Source of the DNA: a virus
Direction: 5' to 3' (one strand)
Virus record (IMG/VR): IMGVR_UViG_3300028414_000019
Location: 1 to 41,349 of that record
DNA: 41,349 nt
Shown: piece by piece, positions 20,201 to 26,482 of the stretch
How positions within the stretch are numbered: position 1 is the first letter of the stretch
Layout of the letters: the number at the start of each line of letters is the position of its first letter
Position numbers and translations under genes: made by a program
The notes under the pieces: generated by a model
Databases searched by the model: none
What the model saw: the letters and a program-made list of their open reading frames with translations, nothing else
What the model was told of the DNA's origin: nothing

Positions 20201-21906
20201 AAGTTCATAGATTTACAAATGATGTTGCATTGCCTATTATTAATAAGCCTCTTGCACATAATATTTTAGTCAAGCGTGGAGATGGTAGATTCTTAAATGC
20301 AGGCTATAGAAAAAAATATACAATAGATAGTAATAGATCATATGATATTGATAGATGGCAGTTTGAAGATACAACAGCCGTTAGAAATACAGATGTTATA
20401 CTTTATATTAATGGTTCTATTGTTAATGTTCTTGATTACTATTATGATACTGCAAACGGTAGAGTAGAACTTCTTAACAACAATGTTGGACTTATTGGAG
20501 ATACATTAGAAATCTTTATTATTAGAGATGCAGAATATTACTTTATAAACACAACAGTAGAAATACAAAATGGCACAGCAGTTAATGATCCAGTAGTTGG
20601 GCAAGATATAAGTTTTGAATTGGCTGATGATAGTACTACAGTTATTGCTTGTGTTGAAAAGTTTAGTAGATCAGGTTCAACACTATTAATAGAACTACAA
20701 GGATATATTAGAGAATTATTCCAACTAAAAAGTATTGACGACACACCGGAGATTGTAGCAAGTTGGGAAAATGATAGTACAAAAGCAGTTATTGGAGATA
20801 TTACTCTTATAGAAACAGATATTTTATCATTAACTGAAGCACCAGCTGATTGGGAAACTATAGACATCTATGTATTCAGTAATCACGATATAAACGGATT
20901 TGAAAGAAATACATATGATATTGTTTGGAATACAAATCAAGCACCTGCTGGAACACAGTTTTATATTGATAAAAACTTATTAAGCAGAGGATTTATCAAA
21001 CTTGAAAAACCTGCATTAAGTGCAAACTTTGTTTGGGTATTTAAAAATGGAATATTGCTTTCGCCACAAAACGATTATTCACTTGATGCTAGTGGAACAG
21101 GCGTTCAGCTTTACAGTAAAGTTACATCAAATGACAAAGTTGAAGTATTGCAGTTTACAGGATTAACAAGTAATCCTAAGTTTGGATATCGTATTTTCAA
21201 AGATATGTTAAATAGATTCCACTTCAAGCGTTTAAATAAAGACAACGAATACGAGTTGCAACAACCATTAAACTATTATGATTCTAATATTCAACTAGTT
21301 GACAGTACAGGTATTCAAGAACCTAACAAGGCATTGGGTGTACCGGGTGTTGTTTGGATAGACAAAGAGCGTATTGAATATTTTAGTGTTGATGGCAACC
21401 TTCTTAGACAGATAAGAAGAGGTACTTTAGGCACAGGCATTAAAGAACAATATTCAACAGCAACAAAAGTACAAGGCCAGGGTATAGAAGAAAATATTCC
21501 TTACAAAGACGAAACATCTAAAACTATGTTTGTTGGCGATGCTAGTACCAAGGAGTTTATACTTGATTTTGTTCCAACTAGTATTAACGAGATTGATGTA
21601 TTTTTAGCTGGAGCTAGATTGCGTAAAGATAACATTATAACATTTGACAAAACAGTAGATCAAGATTCACCTGAGGCAGATGTAACAATAGATCCTGAAT
21701 ATACTATTGAAAATATATCAACAGAAAGCGGCACAGTAACCGTGCTAACACTTGCAGATTATATTGACCCTCCTGCAGACGGAACATTTATTGAAGTTGT
21801 TCGTCGAACAGGAAGAATATGGAATGATACAGGAAAAACTCTAGCAGATAGTGAAAATCAAATAGCTAGATTTATAACAGACAAAACAATATCGCTACCA
21901 CGATAA
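8284..21906 (+). CDS. Giant baseplate wedge or fibre protein, in the gp7 position
   Basis: A single uninterrupted 4540-codon frame directly follows gp6, the place of gene 7 in T4; T4 gp7 has only 1032 residues, so homology is positional. The N-terminus (LLPRYFRTNPNKKFLGSTVD, then a Trp/Tyr-rich FREYYWLPNGPQ segment) looks like an attachment domain. A Trp/Pro/His block at about 1145-1185 (HPWEMLGYGIQPAWWENVYG) suggests another compact module. Residues about 2098-2569 contain repeated FG-GAP-like units. Short aromatic segments near 1450, 1706, 2193 and 2335 resemble CBM5/12-type carbohydrate-binding modules. Gly-rich G-x-GY repeats lie near 3020-3080 and 3395-3450. The C-terminus ends RIWNDTGKTL...TISLPR. 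It probably spans the wedge and reaches outward as an adhesin. It is certainly coding; the molecular role is inferred. Confidence 0.85.
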   Translation: MAYNDDQNEYPVPGSSNSKRTSASLLPRYFRTNPNKKFLGSTVDQLTNPGVVEKINGFVGSRVAKAVTTKDSYISDINSNRENYQLEPFAIVQDNLGNVEFDADYVDILGQISAFGGSIKNQDKLFAQEFYAWNPHIDFDKFTNFREYYWLPNGPQEVPIRGQGREVVSTFTIETVVDDDNTAYVFSPDGVTRNKSIRLFRGQTYRFEVNVPGHPISFATSRQKKVEYSPDSTLVSTLYREGIVLTHENVDDTLVNPQDYLEDGFIENGVIEFTVPGDAPENLYYVSQNDIDNSGAFNVFDIEENSDINVGDEIVGKKTYTTIDGWNMSNGMKVYFQGNVTPATYAQGLYYVEGVGKSIKLVPVSDLEVPAIFTQDTQVPFDVNGFDRVPWSNARSYAGTKDYICINRRDTSRNAWARYNRWFHKSVIEKSANINNQAIELDQTARAKRPIIEFEPNLRLWNHGNEAKLNVDLVDTFTKDVFSTIEGSVGYNIDGIDLVEGMRILFTADTDSLVKDKIFKVKFITHTNTTQISLVETDDTDPILDQTVLVKDGVKNAGKMYWYNATGWQPAQDKTGLNQAPKFDLFDSSGNSLGDNTVYDSTDFAGNRLFTYRVGEGANDTELGFPLTYKNFVNIGDIVFDFSLLAEDYKYKVNSIFKTISSDVFFLQEYNNQVISYTNAWKKANIKSSQYVIQKYTGEEYTNRFPINVYNNSADLTDLEIKVYVNNSYKSDYQTVNENKTTKVILPDDIGFTDIVVIKTKSSADKNNNGYYEIPHNFERNPSNKNITDFTLGEVNDHVEGLVSEVATFAGIQPGINNLRDLGPVAEYGRKFVQHSGPLNLSLYHLVNKSSNVVAAIRYALNEYTKFKRQFVQTATETSFNGTVKEYVDFIFNEINNTKTTSTPFYSTDMAATGGSKKIEYEILDSRLTVYSLSTVFDKSAISNKALYIYLNDQQLVFNKDYTFTGTGFVDISATLTDGDILTIHEYDNTEGSFIPPTPTKIGMFPAYVPELFVDSSYQTPQTVIRGHDGSITLAYNDYRDDLILEMEKRIFNNLKVDYNPDIFDINDIVGGADRNTKISSQEINNIIIKDFIDWTDVAKISDYTKNNFIVQGDSFTYNYTGSTNDRNEAVPGFWRGIYRQAFDTDRPHTHPWEMLGYGIQPAWWENVYGPAPYTSNNLILWTDLQNGVIREPGKTILRNKKYIRHNLLKHIPVNENGQLISPLESGYVSNFSYAPQSQNLFEFGDEAPTETAWRRSSGYPFSLMIAALIVRPAHTMGVGFDRSRTQRDIAGNLIYTATNKRINTTDLIFPKIENAVSAGFLNYISEYINADSLYPYTTYTNNLKLLDNKIGFKLAGFAEKNKLKLVLDSKTPLNKGNIFVPDENYNIVLRTSSPQIVATYSGVIIERTQSGYRINGYDKDTPYFKYNIPRESANDPFVNVGGISEAYITWTENKFLVAGKLVEYNDRYYRVNANHTTTTDFDLSLYTPLPSLPENGGRGAYFRKSFTNEISTLDYGTILNDEQQVVNFLLGYQKYLKDIGFKFEYFNKTTETVENWQLASKEFLFWITQNWANTSTITLSPLANQIEFEKEFYVVDNVHNNLYGFAVLNENGNVVSKNRSSIYRDNSNKFSLTSNEEGIYLIKLPLIQKEHLVLIDNTTVFNDTIYVPETGYRQERLKVVGYRTDEWNGSLNIPGFIYDDAKVTEWTSYKDYKTAELVKYKEFYYAARFTHSGTQEFVNGNWSRLDSKPTSELKPNWDYRANQFADFYDLDTDNFDSEQQRLAQHLIGYQKREYLANIIQDDVSQYKFYQGFIQDKGTSNAITKLFDKLGSANTDSVELYEEWAIRVGRYGATTSYDEVEFKLDESQFRIEPQLIEFVETVDSIRTDLVYQYPRKDVYLSPDDYAHTSLPLTTNSTEYTKTAGYVKLDQVNFLTTTKNDMLVLDIDSVDIGSYIWVPKDAQSWNVYKHIVSPISIESIEKTTLGFKANFSKPITFVEGDIVGFNNINNEVNGFWIVQNIGYTDIEIQLDNPITEDFIDLADSTLGIVSELSSRRVSTPADINNITKLYDLDDDDRVWVDNTGNGTFGVYDSSIIRSFKQSITAPEIDNREFGSAVSVSNNNTTLAVGTPDKDDGKVYVYTRGSEASEFKLKQTLEPLSNHHDGGAFGTSVEITDNGQYLYVGAPTAANVKTRYRGIFTEGESYLAGDYVSQRGAIWRALVNVTAESSTINLLSQDWEISELIVTDTSGTSLGYANQGVVYIYKRLIDQSFDLVDIILSPDPTENEQFGIAIKSASPSDFQHNTVIRSLRDNGRVYFVNNKGQDAVTSYAYSRDTNYKGEWESIAKYIPNNIVYYEGELRQANTTVLAGNPFDNSQWDVLDTYVDYLGYVPDSSEETAPALNDSSDFLNALGIGTTYDISKNGEVLALGGIQNGGEYRIAIYRKTNGRFVFDENINPATENEAFGTTLSLNDDGSKIAIGAQLSNINGIYNGAVYVYKLTNEAYVQDQILLAPNGEKTERFGTNVSFNSNKLAVTSRNGDTAAYVTFDQELTEFDNKATNIFDKIKDNGQVYVYETLNNKLVYAEKLYSQVDISDSSNILSVLNRNHLYVISIGTTVDDKTGLIQDHRTDLNATAWNINSQGDSYVDIDKIKGVWLYDTNTNDLITYLDYIDPIAGRIAGPAEQELSYKTYYDPAVYNVGTRDTGVSDLWGKQQVGKLWWNLDAIKWYNPYQGSIQYKSNTWNQIIPGFSVDVYEWVESDLLPSEWDQIADTTEGLASSISGTSLYSDDSYVRARVYDSVANVFAPKYYFWVKNKNTLPTTYGRKISSFDVANLIADPAGQGYRHVTLLDGKKFALHNIKNLVKDKDTILHVDYYVQDNAENRNIHSEYALVVEGLASSKPNNDIVDKWVDSLAGYDRNGRVLPDLNISVAQRYGILNNPNQTIFVNRQEALKQVVERVNGVLSQYTIVDDFDISPLFQTETPPSKFSNEWDTQIDSESLLRFVGTAKIKQATLTPIIVDGTITGATITQSGRGYVDSNYTTGKRHGPTVTVEGQGSGAELKTYINNLGQVIEVEVVDGGKNYLNDTTLIVRPFSVLVTTDSEVGGLWAVYNWMSSTQEWFRNYIQSYDVNKYWRYVDWYSTGYNEVTSIDFVIDGSYALEALDDKLGNTVKIENIGSGGWILLEKIDNQVEVDYTINYKVVGRQNGTIEFSNTLYQNDAVGFDNIIYDISLYDSEPTDEIKIILYALRDNLFVDQLEVEWNKLFFSSIRYAMSEQVDLDWIFKSSFVVAKHNVGELTQKVTYQNDNLPNYQDYIEEVKPYSTKIREYISSYGRTEPTQTSVTDFDLPPRYDAERGQIISETIKFFNNGITGINDTTTTYPQKHWLDNVGFEITEFVVYTGGSGYTDTANVTVSGGGGPTLEGLAYIGGGSIQYIEVNTTGAKYFTTPTVTINGSLTEDGVDAVVYAQIGNSVIRSTHMLMKFDRVVGAYYFTTLDETETFVGNGGLTDFSLKWPLSTNSADISITVAGEPQLLSDFVSSNVIDTTKTFDRFRGKITFANAPANNAQIVINYKKSSSLLTAEDRINFFYKPTTNMPGKELSQLMDGVDYGGVQMDSIGFGENTGFDANGFGIDFDTFDTNYEDEIITLDGSTQIITLSSVLDSGVTYNVYLNNVRIDDPAYDGVSVTANPNAKMVSPQGDNITNTIFLDSDVIETKDGDIVIIRKSTSDGSFTPESTAFDVSLQGGNFEYTTATGIDSGDIVVDGDGFVTETNSKGPEEQVPGQVLDTVDIQVYNRSSDGQGVISVRNYITDGTTIEWEFDSFPQSNTTLIVKVDSDIIDNNDLNVDYENKVISLNDSTALDAGKNLSILSIGTNGVDLLDSDNIVSTGDTFIYDLPITWKTGLSSFVTINGVLQNDTTDYGLTESDNNTAQLEFPIKITAGKIIGYTIYDGNVNQYSQMVIDNTFATDGQNKVHRFTNDVALPIINKPLAHNILVKRGDGRFLNAGYRKKYTIDSNRSYDIDRWQFEDTTAVRNTDVILYINGSIVNVLDYYYDTANGRVELLNNNVGLIGDTLEIFIIRDAEYYFINTTVEIQNGTAVNDPVVGQDISFELADDSTTVIACVEKFSRSGSTLLIELQGYIRELFQLKSIDDTPEIVASWENDSTKAVIGDITLIETDILSLTEAPADWETIDIYVFSNHDINGFERNTYDIVWNTNQAPAGTQFYIDKNLLSRGFIKLEKPALSANFVWVFKNGILLSPQNDYSLDASGTGVQLYSKVTSNDKVEVLQFTGLTSNPKFGYRIFKDMLNRFHFKRLNKDNEYELQQPLNYYDSNIQLVDSTGIQEPNKALGVPGVVWIDKERIEYFSVDGNLLRQIRRGTLGTGIKEQYSTATKVQGQGIEENIPYKDETSKTMFVGDASTKEFILDFVPTSINEIDVFLAGARLRKDNIITFDKTVDQDSPEADVTIDPEYTIENISTESGTVTVLTLADYIDPPADGTFIEVVRRTGRIWNDTGKTLADSENQIARFITDKTISLPR
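14575..15990 (+). other. FG-GAP-like beta-propeller region in the giant protein
   Basis: Within the 4540-residue protein, residues about 2098-2569 repeat a pattern of FG-x-[SA/T]-[VL]-S-x-[ND]-G-x-x-[LI]-A-[VI]-G followed by G-x-V-Y-[VI]-Y. Examples are REFGSAVSVSNNNTTLAVG with GKVYVYTRG, GAFGTSVEITDNGQYLYVG with QGVVYIYKR, and EAFGTTLSLNDDGSKIAIGA with GAVYVYKLT, then RFGTNVSFNSNKLAVTS. This is the integrin-alpha or FG-GAP blade pattern. The number of blades cannot be fixed by eye because two aromatic modules are inserted between them. Confidence 0.7.
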
Positions 21907-21909
21907 ATA
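21902..21909 (+). promoter_or_regulatory. Late promoter-like GATAAATA
   Basis: GATAAATA contains the TAA stop of the giant gene. The predicted start near 21915 gives an 18-nt leader with TGGAA (21926-21930) before ATG 21933. It would drive the small structural gene and the two fibre genes behind it. Confidence 0.7.
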
Positions 21910-21932
21910 CAGTATAGAAACGGAATGGAAAC

Positions 21933-22535
21933 ATGATTAACGAACAAAGCGGTGTACACCTCGAAGGACACATAAAAATACACAATCCAGAAAGTGGGCA
22001 TGTATTTGTTAACAAGCGCAATGCTATTCATTATGAAAATATGAGTATTAGTCTTGCTGAAAGTCTTGGCAATGCTGGATCAGGCTACATATATCAAATG
22101 GGGTTTGGCAACGGCGGAACAACTGTTGATCCAACTGGTATTATTACATACTTAACACCAAACAGCACAGGTACAAATGCAAGTTTGTACAATCAAACAT
22201 ATGCAAAAGTGGTAGACGATCGCAGTGTAAACAATGTTGACCCTCAAAGAAATAAGATTGAAACACGTCACGTTACTGGTACAAACTATACAGATATTGT
22301 TGTAAGTTGTTTGTTAGATTATGGAGAACCAGAAGGACAAGATGCATTTGATACTGCTGCTAATACAGAACAACAGTTTGTATTTGACGAGCTAGGGCTA
22401 GTCGGATATTCATCTAGCGGAACAGGAAGACTTCTTACACATGTTATTTTCCATCCAGTACAAAAATCACTCAATAGGTTAATACAAATTGATTATACTG
22501 TAAGAGTACAAAGTCTTTCGGGAGGTAATACTTAA
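21933..22535 (+). CDS. Small virion structural protein, function unknown
   Basis: The 200-residue protein begins INEQSGVHLEGHIKIHNPES and contains a Gly/Asn-rich middle (YIYQMGFGNGGTTVD) and a beta-rich end (LLTHVIFHPVQKSLNRLIQI). It lies between the giant wedge protein and the fibre genes behind a late promoter, so a baseplate or fibre-attachment role is likely. By position it could replace T4 gp8, gp9 or gp10, but T4 gp8 has 334 residues and I see no sequence match. Its stop overlaps the next ATG by one nucleotide, which couples the two. Confidence 0.8.
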   Translation: MINEQSGVHLEGHIKIHNPESGHVFVNKRNAIHYENMSISLAESLGNAGSGYIYQMGFGNGGTTVDPTGIITYLTPNSTGTNASLYNQTYAKVVDDRSVNNVDPQRNKIETRHVTGTNYTDIVVSCLLDYGEPEGQDAFDTAANTEQQFVFDELGLVGYSSSGTGRLLTHVIFHPVQKSLNRLIQIDYTVRVQSLSGGNT

Positions 22536-24520
22536 TGGCATATGAGATTCCATTCACTGATCAATCCAATAAGGGTATTATAACTGTTGAAGATAATGCA
22601 ATCAATACCGAAACTAGTTTAAAACTTCCAGGCAGATTATTATCAGATTACGGAGTTGCTGTTAATGAAAACTTTTTAAAACTATTAGAAAACTTTTCAA
22701 ACGCTAACCCGCCATTAAATCCTGTTGAAGGACAACTTTGGTATGATACTACAGACAGCATAGATCAGTTAAAAATATATGATGGTACAAACTGGGTTGC
22801 AGCCGGCGGCCTAAAAAAGAACGCATCAGAACCTGATAGCACAAACAGTGTTAAAGGAGATCTTTGGGTTAATACATCAACTAGTCAGTTATATTTGTAT
22901 ACAGGCAGCGGCTGGTTATTAATAGGACCAGATTTTAGTAACGGAAATACTACTGGAGCAAAATCAGTTGAGTTAATAGATACCGGTGATGTTACCCGAA
23001 CGGTAGTTGTAGTATACATTGAAAATATACCAGTTACTATTACAAGTAGAGTTGAGTTTTCACCTAAAACAGCATTTGCTGGATTTAATAGCACAACACC
23101 AATAAAAGTTGGAACAAACTTTAGTCAAGCATTGACTACAGCAAAATTTAATGGTACTGCAACAACAGCAGAAAACTTGTTAGTAAGTGGCGGAGTTATT
23201 CCAAGTTCTGCATTTATGCGTAATAATATTGTTAATCAGTTAGCTGAAAAACTACAAATCAAAACAAATGACGGATTAGAAGTTGGCGTTTCGAAAACAC
23301 TAAGTGTATTAGTTGAAGGCAACAATAGCATTATTGAAAATGCTGTACCAGGCGCACCAATAGATTTAAGAGTCAACAACAACGGAATATTTTCAATACC
23401 GATTAGAGTTAAAGGAAACACTAATGTAGGTATTAACAACTTATCTCCAACTGAAAGTTTAGATGTAGTTGGAAATCAAAAACTTGCTGGTAACTTAACT
23501 GTAACCGGAACAACAGGACTGACAGGCAATACTAGTGTAACTGGAAATTTAACCGTAACAGGAAACTTTGATGTTGACGGCAGTTTAACTACAACAAGTA
23601 TAATGCCTGACACAGCAAATGTTTATTCTATTGGATCGTCAGTACTGCCATATGATACACTTCATGCTAATCGTATAACAGGCAGTCTAACAGGTAACGT
23701 AACAGGTAATGTTAGTGGAACAGCAGGTAGTACAGCCAAACTTAATAGTGTAACTACATTTTCATTAGCAGGCGATGTTAGTGCAACAAGTTTTACATTT
23801 GACGGACAAACAGGCGGCTCTTCAAAAACGTTTACATCAACTATACAATCAACTGCTATTTCTGACAGGGCAGCAGCATCTAGTGTAAACAGAACAACCG
23901 ACGAAGTGTTGTTGAATCAAGGCGGAACATTAGTTAAAGCAACACCTGATCAACTGATTGGATCTATTGATACTATGCCAGTAGGCACAGTGATAATGTT
24001 TGGAGGCCTAGTTGCACCCGATGGGTGGTTTATTTTAGATGGCGCTGAAAAATCATTAACAACATATGGTAACTTAGCAACAGTATTAGGATATCTTGCA
24101 GCAGATCCAACAACATGGTATCACGGAACTCCAAGCGATCCAAATACATTATTTAAGATTCCGGATATGCGAGGAAGATCGCCTGCAGGACTTGGTAGAG
24201 TATTAGCATCTAATAATAGAATTACAGACGGAACAGTAGGTGTTATGGGCGGCATAGGAGGTAGCGAGGATGTTACCTTAGCAGCAGCCAACTTGCCGGA
24301 ACACGAACACGATTTACGAAGCAGTACAGGAGAGCAGTTTTATGCTACTACAACAGCTACAGCAACCGCATCTGAAGTTGTACCCAATGACGGTGATTCG
24401 TCTGGAACTGGATCTCGTCTACAAACATCAGGAGGTGTAGTAGATATAGCAAACGATGCAGTAGATATAACAAATCCGTATGTTGCACTTAACTTTATTA
24501 TCTATCACGGAGTATCATAA
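22535..24520 (+). CDS. Short tail fibre-like protein with tail collar domain
   Basis: The protein has 661 residues in three parts. Residues 1-210 are an attachment module shared with the next two genes (NENFLKLLENFSN, then VEGQLWYDTT). Residues about 300-400 are a TG-rich beta-helical shaft (LTVTGTTGLTGNTSVTGNLT). Residues 481-661 are a phage tail collar domain: PVGTVIMFGGLVAPDGWFIL, then FKIPDMRGRSPAGLGR from about 540, then LPEHEHDL with His 590 and His 592. In T4 the collar-type receptor domain is in the short tail fibre gp12, where an HxH motif binds metal. The protein is therefore a likely host-binding fibre, with a possible metal site at the His pair. It shares TAATG coupling with the gene before and directly abuts the gene after. 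Confidence 0.87.
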   Translation: MAYEIPFTDQSNKGIITVEDNAINTETSLKLPGRLLSDYGVAVNENFLKLLENFSNANPPLNPVEGQLWYDTTDSIDQLKIYDGTNWVAAGGLKKNASEPDSTNSVKGDLWVNTSTSQLYLYTGSGWLLIGPDFSNGNTTGAKSVELIDTGDVTRTVVVVYIENIPVTITSRVEFSPKTAFAGFNSTTPIKVGTNFSQALTTAKFNGTATTAENLLVSGGVIPSSAFMRNNIVNQLAEKLQIKTNDGLEVGVSKTLSVLVEGNNSIIENAVPGAPIDLRVNNNGIFSIPIRVKGNTNVGINNLSPTESLDVVGNQKLAGNLTVTGTTGLTGNTSVTGNLTVTGNFDVDGSLTTTSIMPDTANVYSIGSSVLPYDTLHANRITGSLTGNVTGNVSGTAGSTAKLNSVTTFSLAGDVSATSFTFDGQTGGSSKTFTSTIQSTAISDRAAASSVNRTTDEVLLNQGGTLVKATPDQLIGSIDTMPVGTVIMFGGLVAPDGWFILDGAEKSLTTYGNLATVLGYLAADPTTWYHGTPSDPNTLFKIPDMRGRSPAGLGRVLASNNRITDGTVGVMGGIGGSEDVTLAAANLPEHEHDLRSSTGEQFYATTTATATASEVVPNDGDSSGTGSRLQTSGGVVDIANDAVDITNPYVALNFIIYHGVS

Positions 24521-26443
24521 ATGGCCTATAAACTAAACAAAACAGACGGATCGCTACTAGTAGAACTAGTTGATGGTAGGTTAGATATATCCAGTGCTGA
24601 TATTGCACTAATAGGAAAAAACTATCAAGGGTTTGGTGAAAGTATAAATGAAAACTTTATTAAAATGTTGGAAAACTTTAGTAATAGTACAGCACCAGTT
24701 AAACCGCTCAAAGGCCAACTTTGGTATGATACTTCTACAGGTAGATTAAAAATATACGATGGTATAACATTTAGAAGTACAGATAGTACAATATATGCTA
24801 GTTCTCAACCGTCAGAACTAATACCAGGAGATATATGGATAGACGGATCTAAAGATCAGTTGTTGTTTTGGAACGGAGTTGAAGCAGTATTAGTAGGACC
24901 ATCATATACTAAAAATCAGCTTAGGTCAGGCGATGAAATAGAAACTATCAAAGATACTACAGGACAAAATAGAGTAGTTATTAAAAAATATTTAAACGGT
25001 AGTCTATATGCTGTACTTTCAAAAGAGACTACAACATTTACACCATTTCCGGCTATCACAGGATTTACAGATTTAAAACAAGGTGTTAACATAAACACAG
25101 CATTTGTTGATTTTGAATGGCTTGGAAAAGCATCAAGTGCTGGAAAGATTGTTGACGAGCTTGGAAATGTTTTTGATCAAAATAGTTTCTTAAGTGCTGT
25201 AGTTGACGATGTTACAACAGGTCGACTAGCAATAGCAAATGACAACGGATTAAGTGTTGGACTTGATACAGATCTTACAATAAAAGTAAGTGGCCAAACA
25301 ACGTTATGGCAAAACAATATTCAAGATGCTGATTTAAAAATAGATCTTAAAGACGTGTCTGGACAATACACTGCTATGCATTTTGATGCAGATACTAAGA
25401 AGATTGGTGTTTTTAAAGAAAATCCTGCATACACATTAGATGTTACTGGTGATTTACGTGTTACTGGAGATTTATTGATCGAAGGTGACGCTACAAGTTT
25501 AGATGTTGCTACATTAAGAGTTGAAGACCATCAGATTGAACTTGCAATTAAAGACGATAGTACATTAGCAACAGATAGTGAAGCAGACGACGGCGGTATT
25601 GTTATAAGAGTTGAAGGCGACGATAAACGGTGGACTTGGTTAAATTCAACCAACAGTTGGACTAGTAGTCATATTATCGATATTGAAAACGAGTTAAATT
25701 ATTATGCTATTAACAGCACAAATGTTTTGTCTTTAGATACATTAGGGTCAACAGTTGTAAACAGTAGCCTAACAGGAATCGGACAACTTAATACATTAGT
25801 AGTAGGAAACAACCTGCAAAGTGATACAATGACATTTACTGAAGATCGTATCACAACAACTAATAATCTAGAGTTTGCATCAACTGGTAGTATAAACTTA
25901 ATAAACAAAGTAAAAATAACAAATGTAGAAACTCCAGTAAGTCCACGTCGAAAAGCCGACAACGTATTATTAACAGAAGGTGCGGATCAAGATGTAATAG
26001 TTAAAAGATATGTTGATGACGAAATACAATCAGCAACTATTGTTATGGGAGTTGATGTTACTGGACTTGGTACTACATATGCAACAGGAACATATGGTGA
26101 TACTTTGGCTGACGATGGATTGCTTACTAATATTGCTGTATTATTAACAGAACTATATCCAATACCAGTAGCGCCCTTTGACACACAAGGCAAAACAGCA
26201 AAAATACATGCTTACTATTATACAGGCTCGTCAGATCCGATTGATGTTAACACCGGCGTTGTAAAATCGTTAACAGCAGTTGACAGTGCTGGTACACAAA
26301 ACGTTAATGTTATAGGCGATTTTACAATCAACTCTCCTACAGCAACAGTTAATCTAACAGCAACTAGACTAATAATAACTATGAAGATAAACAGCGGATT
26401 ATGGGATGTCAATGGCAGCACAATAGCAGCATCGGCACTTTAA
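24521..26443 (+). CDS. Tail fibre-like protein, second paralogue
   Basis: This 640-residue protein repeats the N-terminal module of its neighbours (NENFIKMLENFSNSTAP, then LKGQLWYDTST, and a Trp/Gly segment near residue 110). The middle has YTLDVTGDLRVTGDLLIEGD and a LRVEDHQIELAIKDDS block, typical of fibre shaft-to-knob transitions in marine T4-like phages. The C-terminus from about 490 (KRYVDDEIQSA onward) is unique and beta-rich, without a collar domain. Start and previous stop are adjacent (TAAATG), so the gene relies on the upstream transcript. It is probably an additional baseplate fibre or adhesin; the target is unknown. Confidence 0.85.
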   Translation: MAYKLNKTDGSLLVELVDGRLDISSADIALIGKNYQGFGESINENFIKMLENFSNSTAPVKPLKGQLWYDTSTGRLKIYDGITFRSTDSTIYASSQPSELIPGDIWIDGSKDQLLFWNGVEAVLVGPSYTKNQLRSGDEIETIKDTTGQNRVVIKKYLNGSLYAVLSKETTTFTPFPAITGFTDLKQGVNINTAFVDFEWLGKASSAGKIVDELGNVFDQNSFLSAVVDDVTTGRLAIANDNGLSVGLDTDLTIKVSGQTTLWQNNIQDADLKIDLKDVSGQYTAMHFDADTKKIGVFKENPAYTLDVTGDLRVTGDLLIEGDATSLDVATLRVEDHQIELAIKDDSTLATDSEADDGGIVIRVEGDDKRWTWLNSTNSWTSSHIIDIENELNYYAINSTNVLSLDTLGSTVVNSSLTGIGQLNTLVVGNNLQSDTMTFTEDRITTTNNLEFASTGSINLINKVKITNVETPVSPRRKADNVLLTEGADQDVIVKRYVDDEIQSATIVMGVDVTGLGTTYATGTYGDTLADDGLLTNIAVLLTELYPIPVAPFDTQGKTAKIHAYYYTGSSDPIDVNTGVVKSLTAVDSAGTQNVNVIGDFTINSPTATVNLTATRLIITMKINSGLWDVNGSTIAASAL

Positions 26444-26444
26444 C

Positions 26445-26452
26445 GATAAATA
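26445..26452 (+). promoter_or_regulatory. Late promoter-like GATAAATA
   Basis: GATAAATA lies just after the stop of the second fibre gene. The predicted start near 26458 gives a leader of about 25 nt with a good Shine-Dalgarno sequence (GAGGAG, 26472-26477) before ATG 26483. Confidence 0.7.
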
Positions 26453-26482
26453 ACATAAGAGCACTAAGCACGAGGAGCAACA

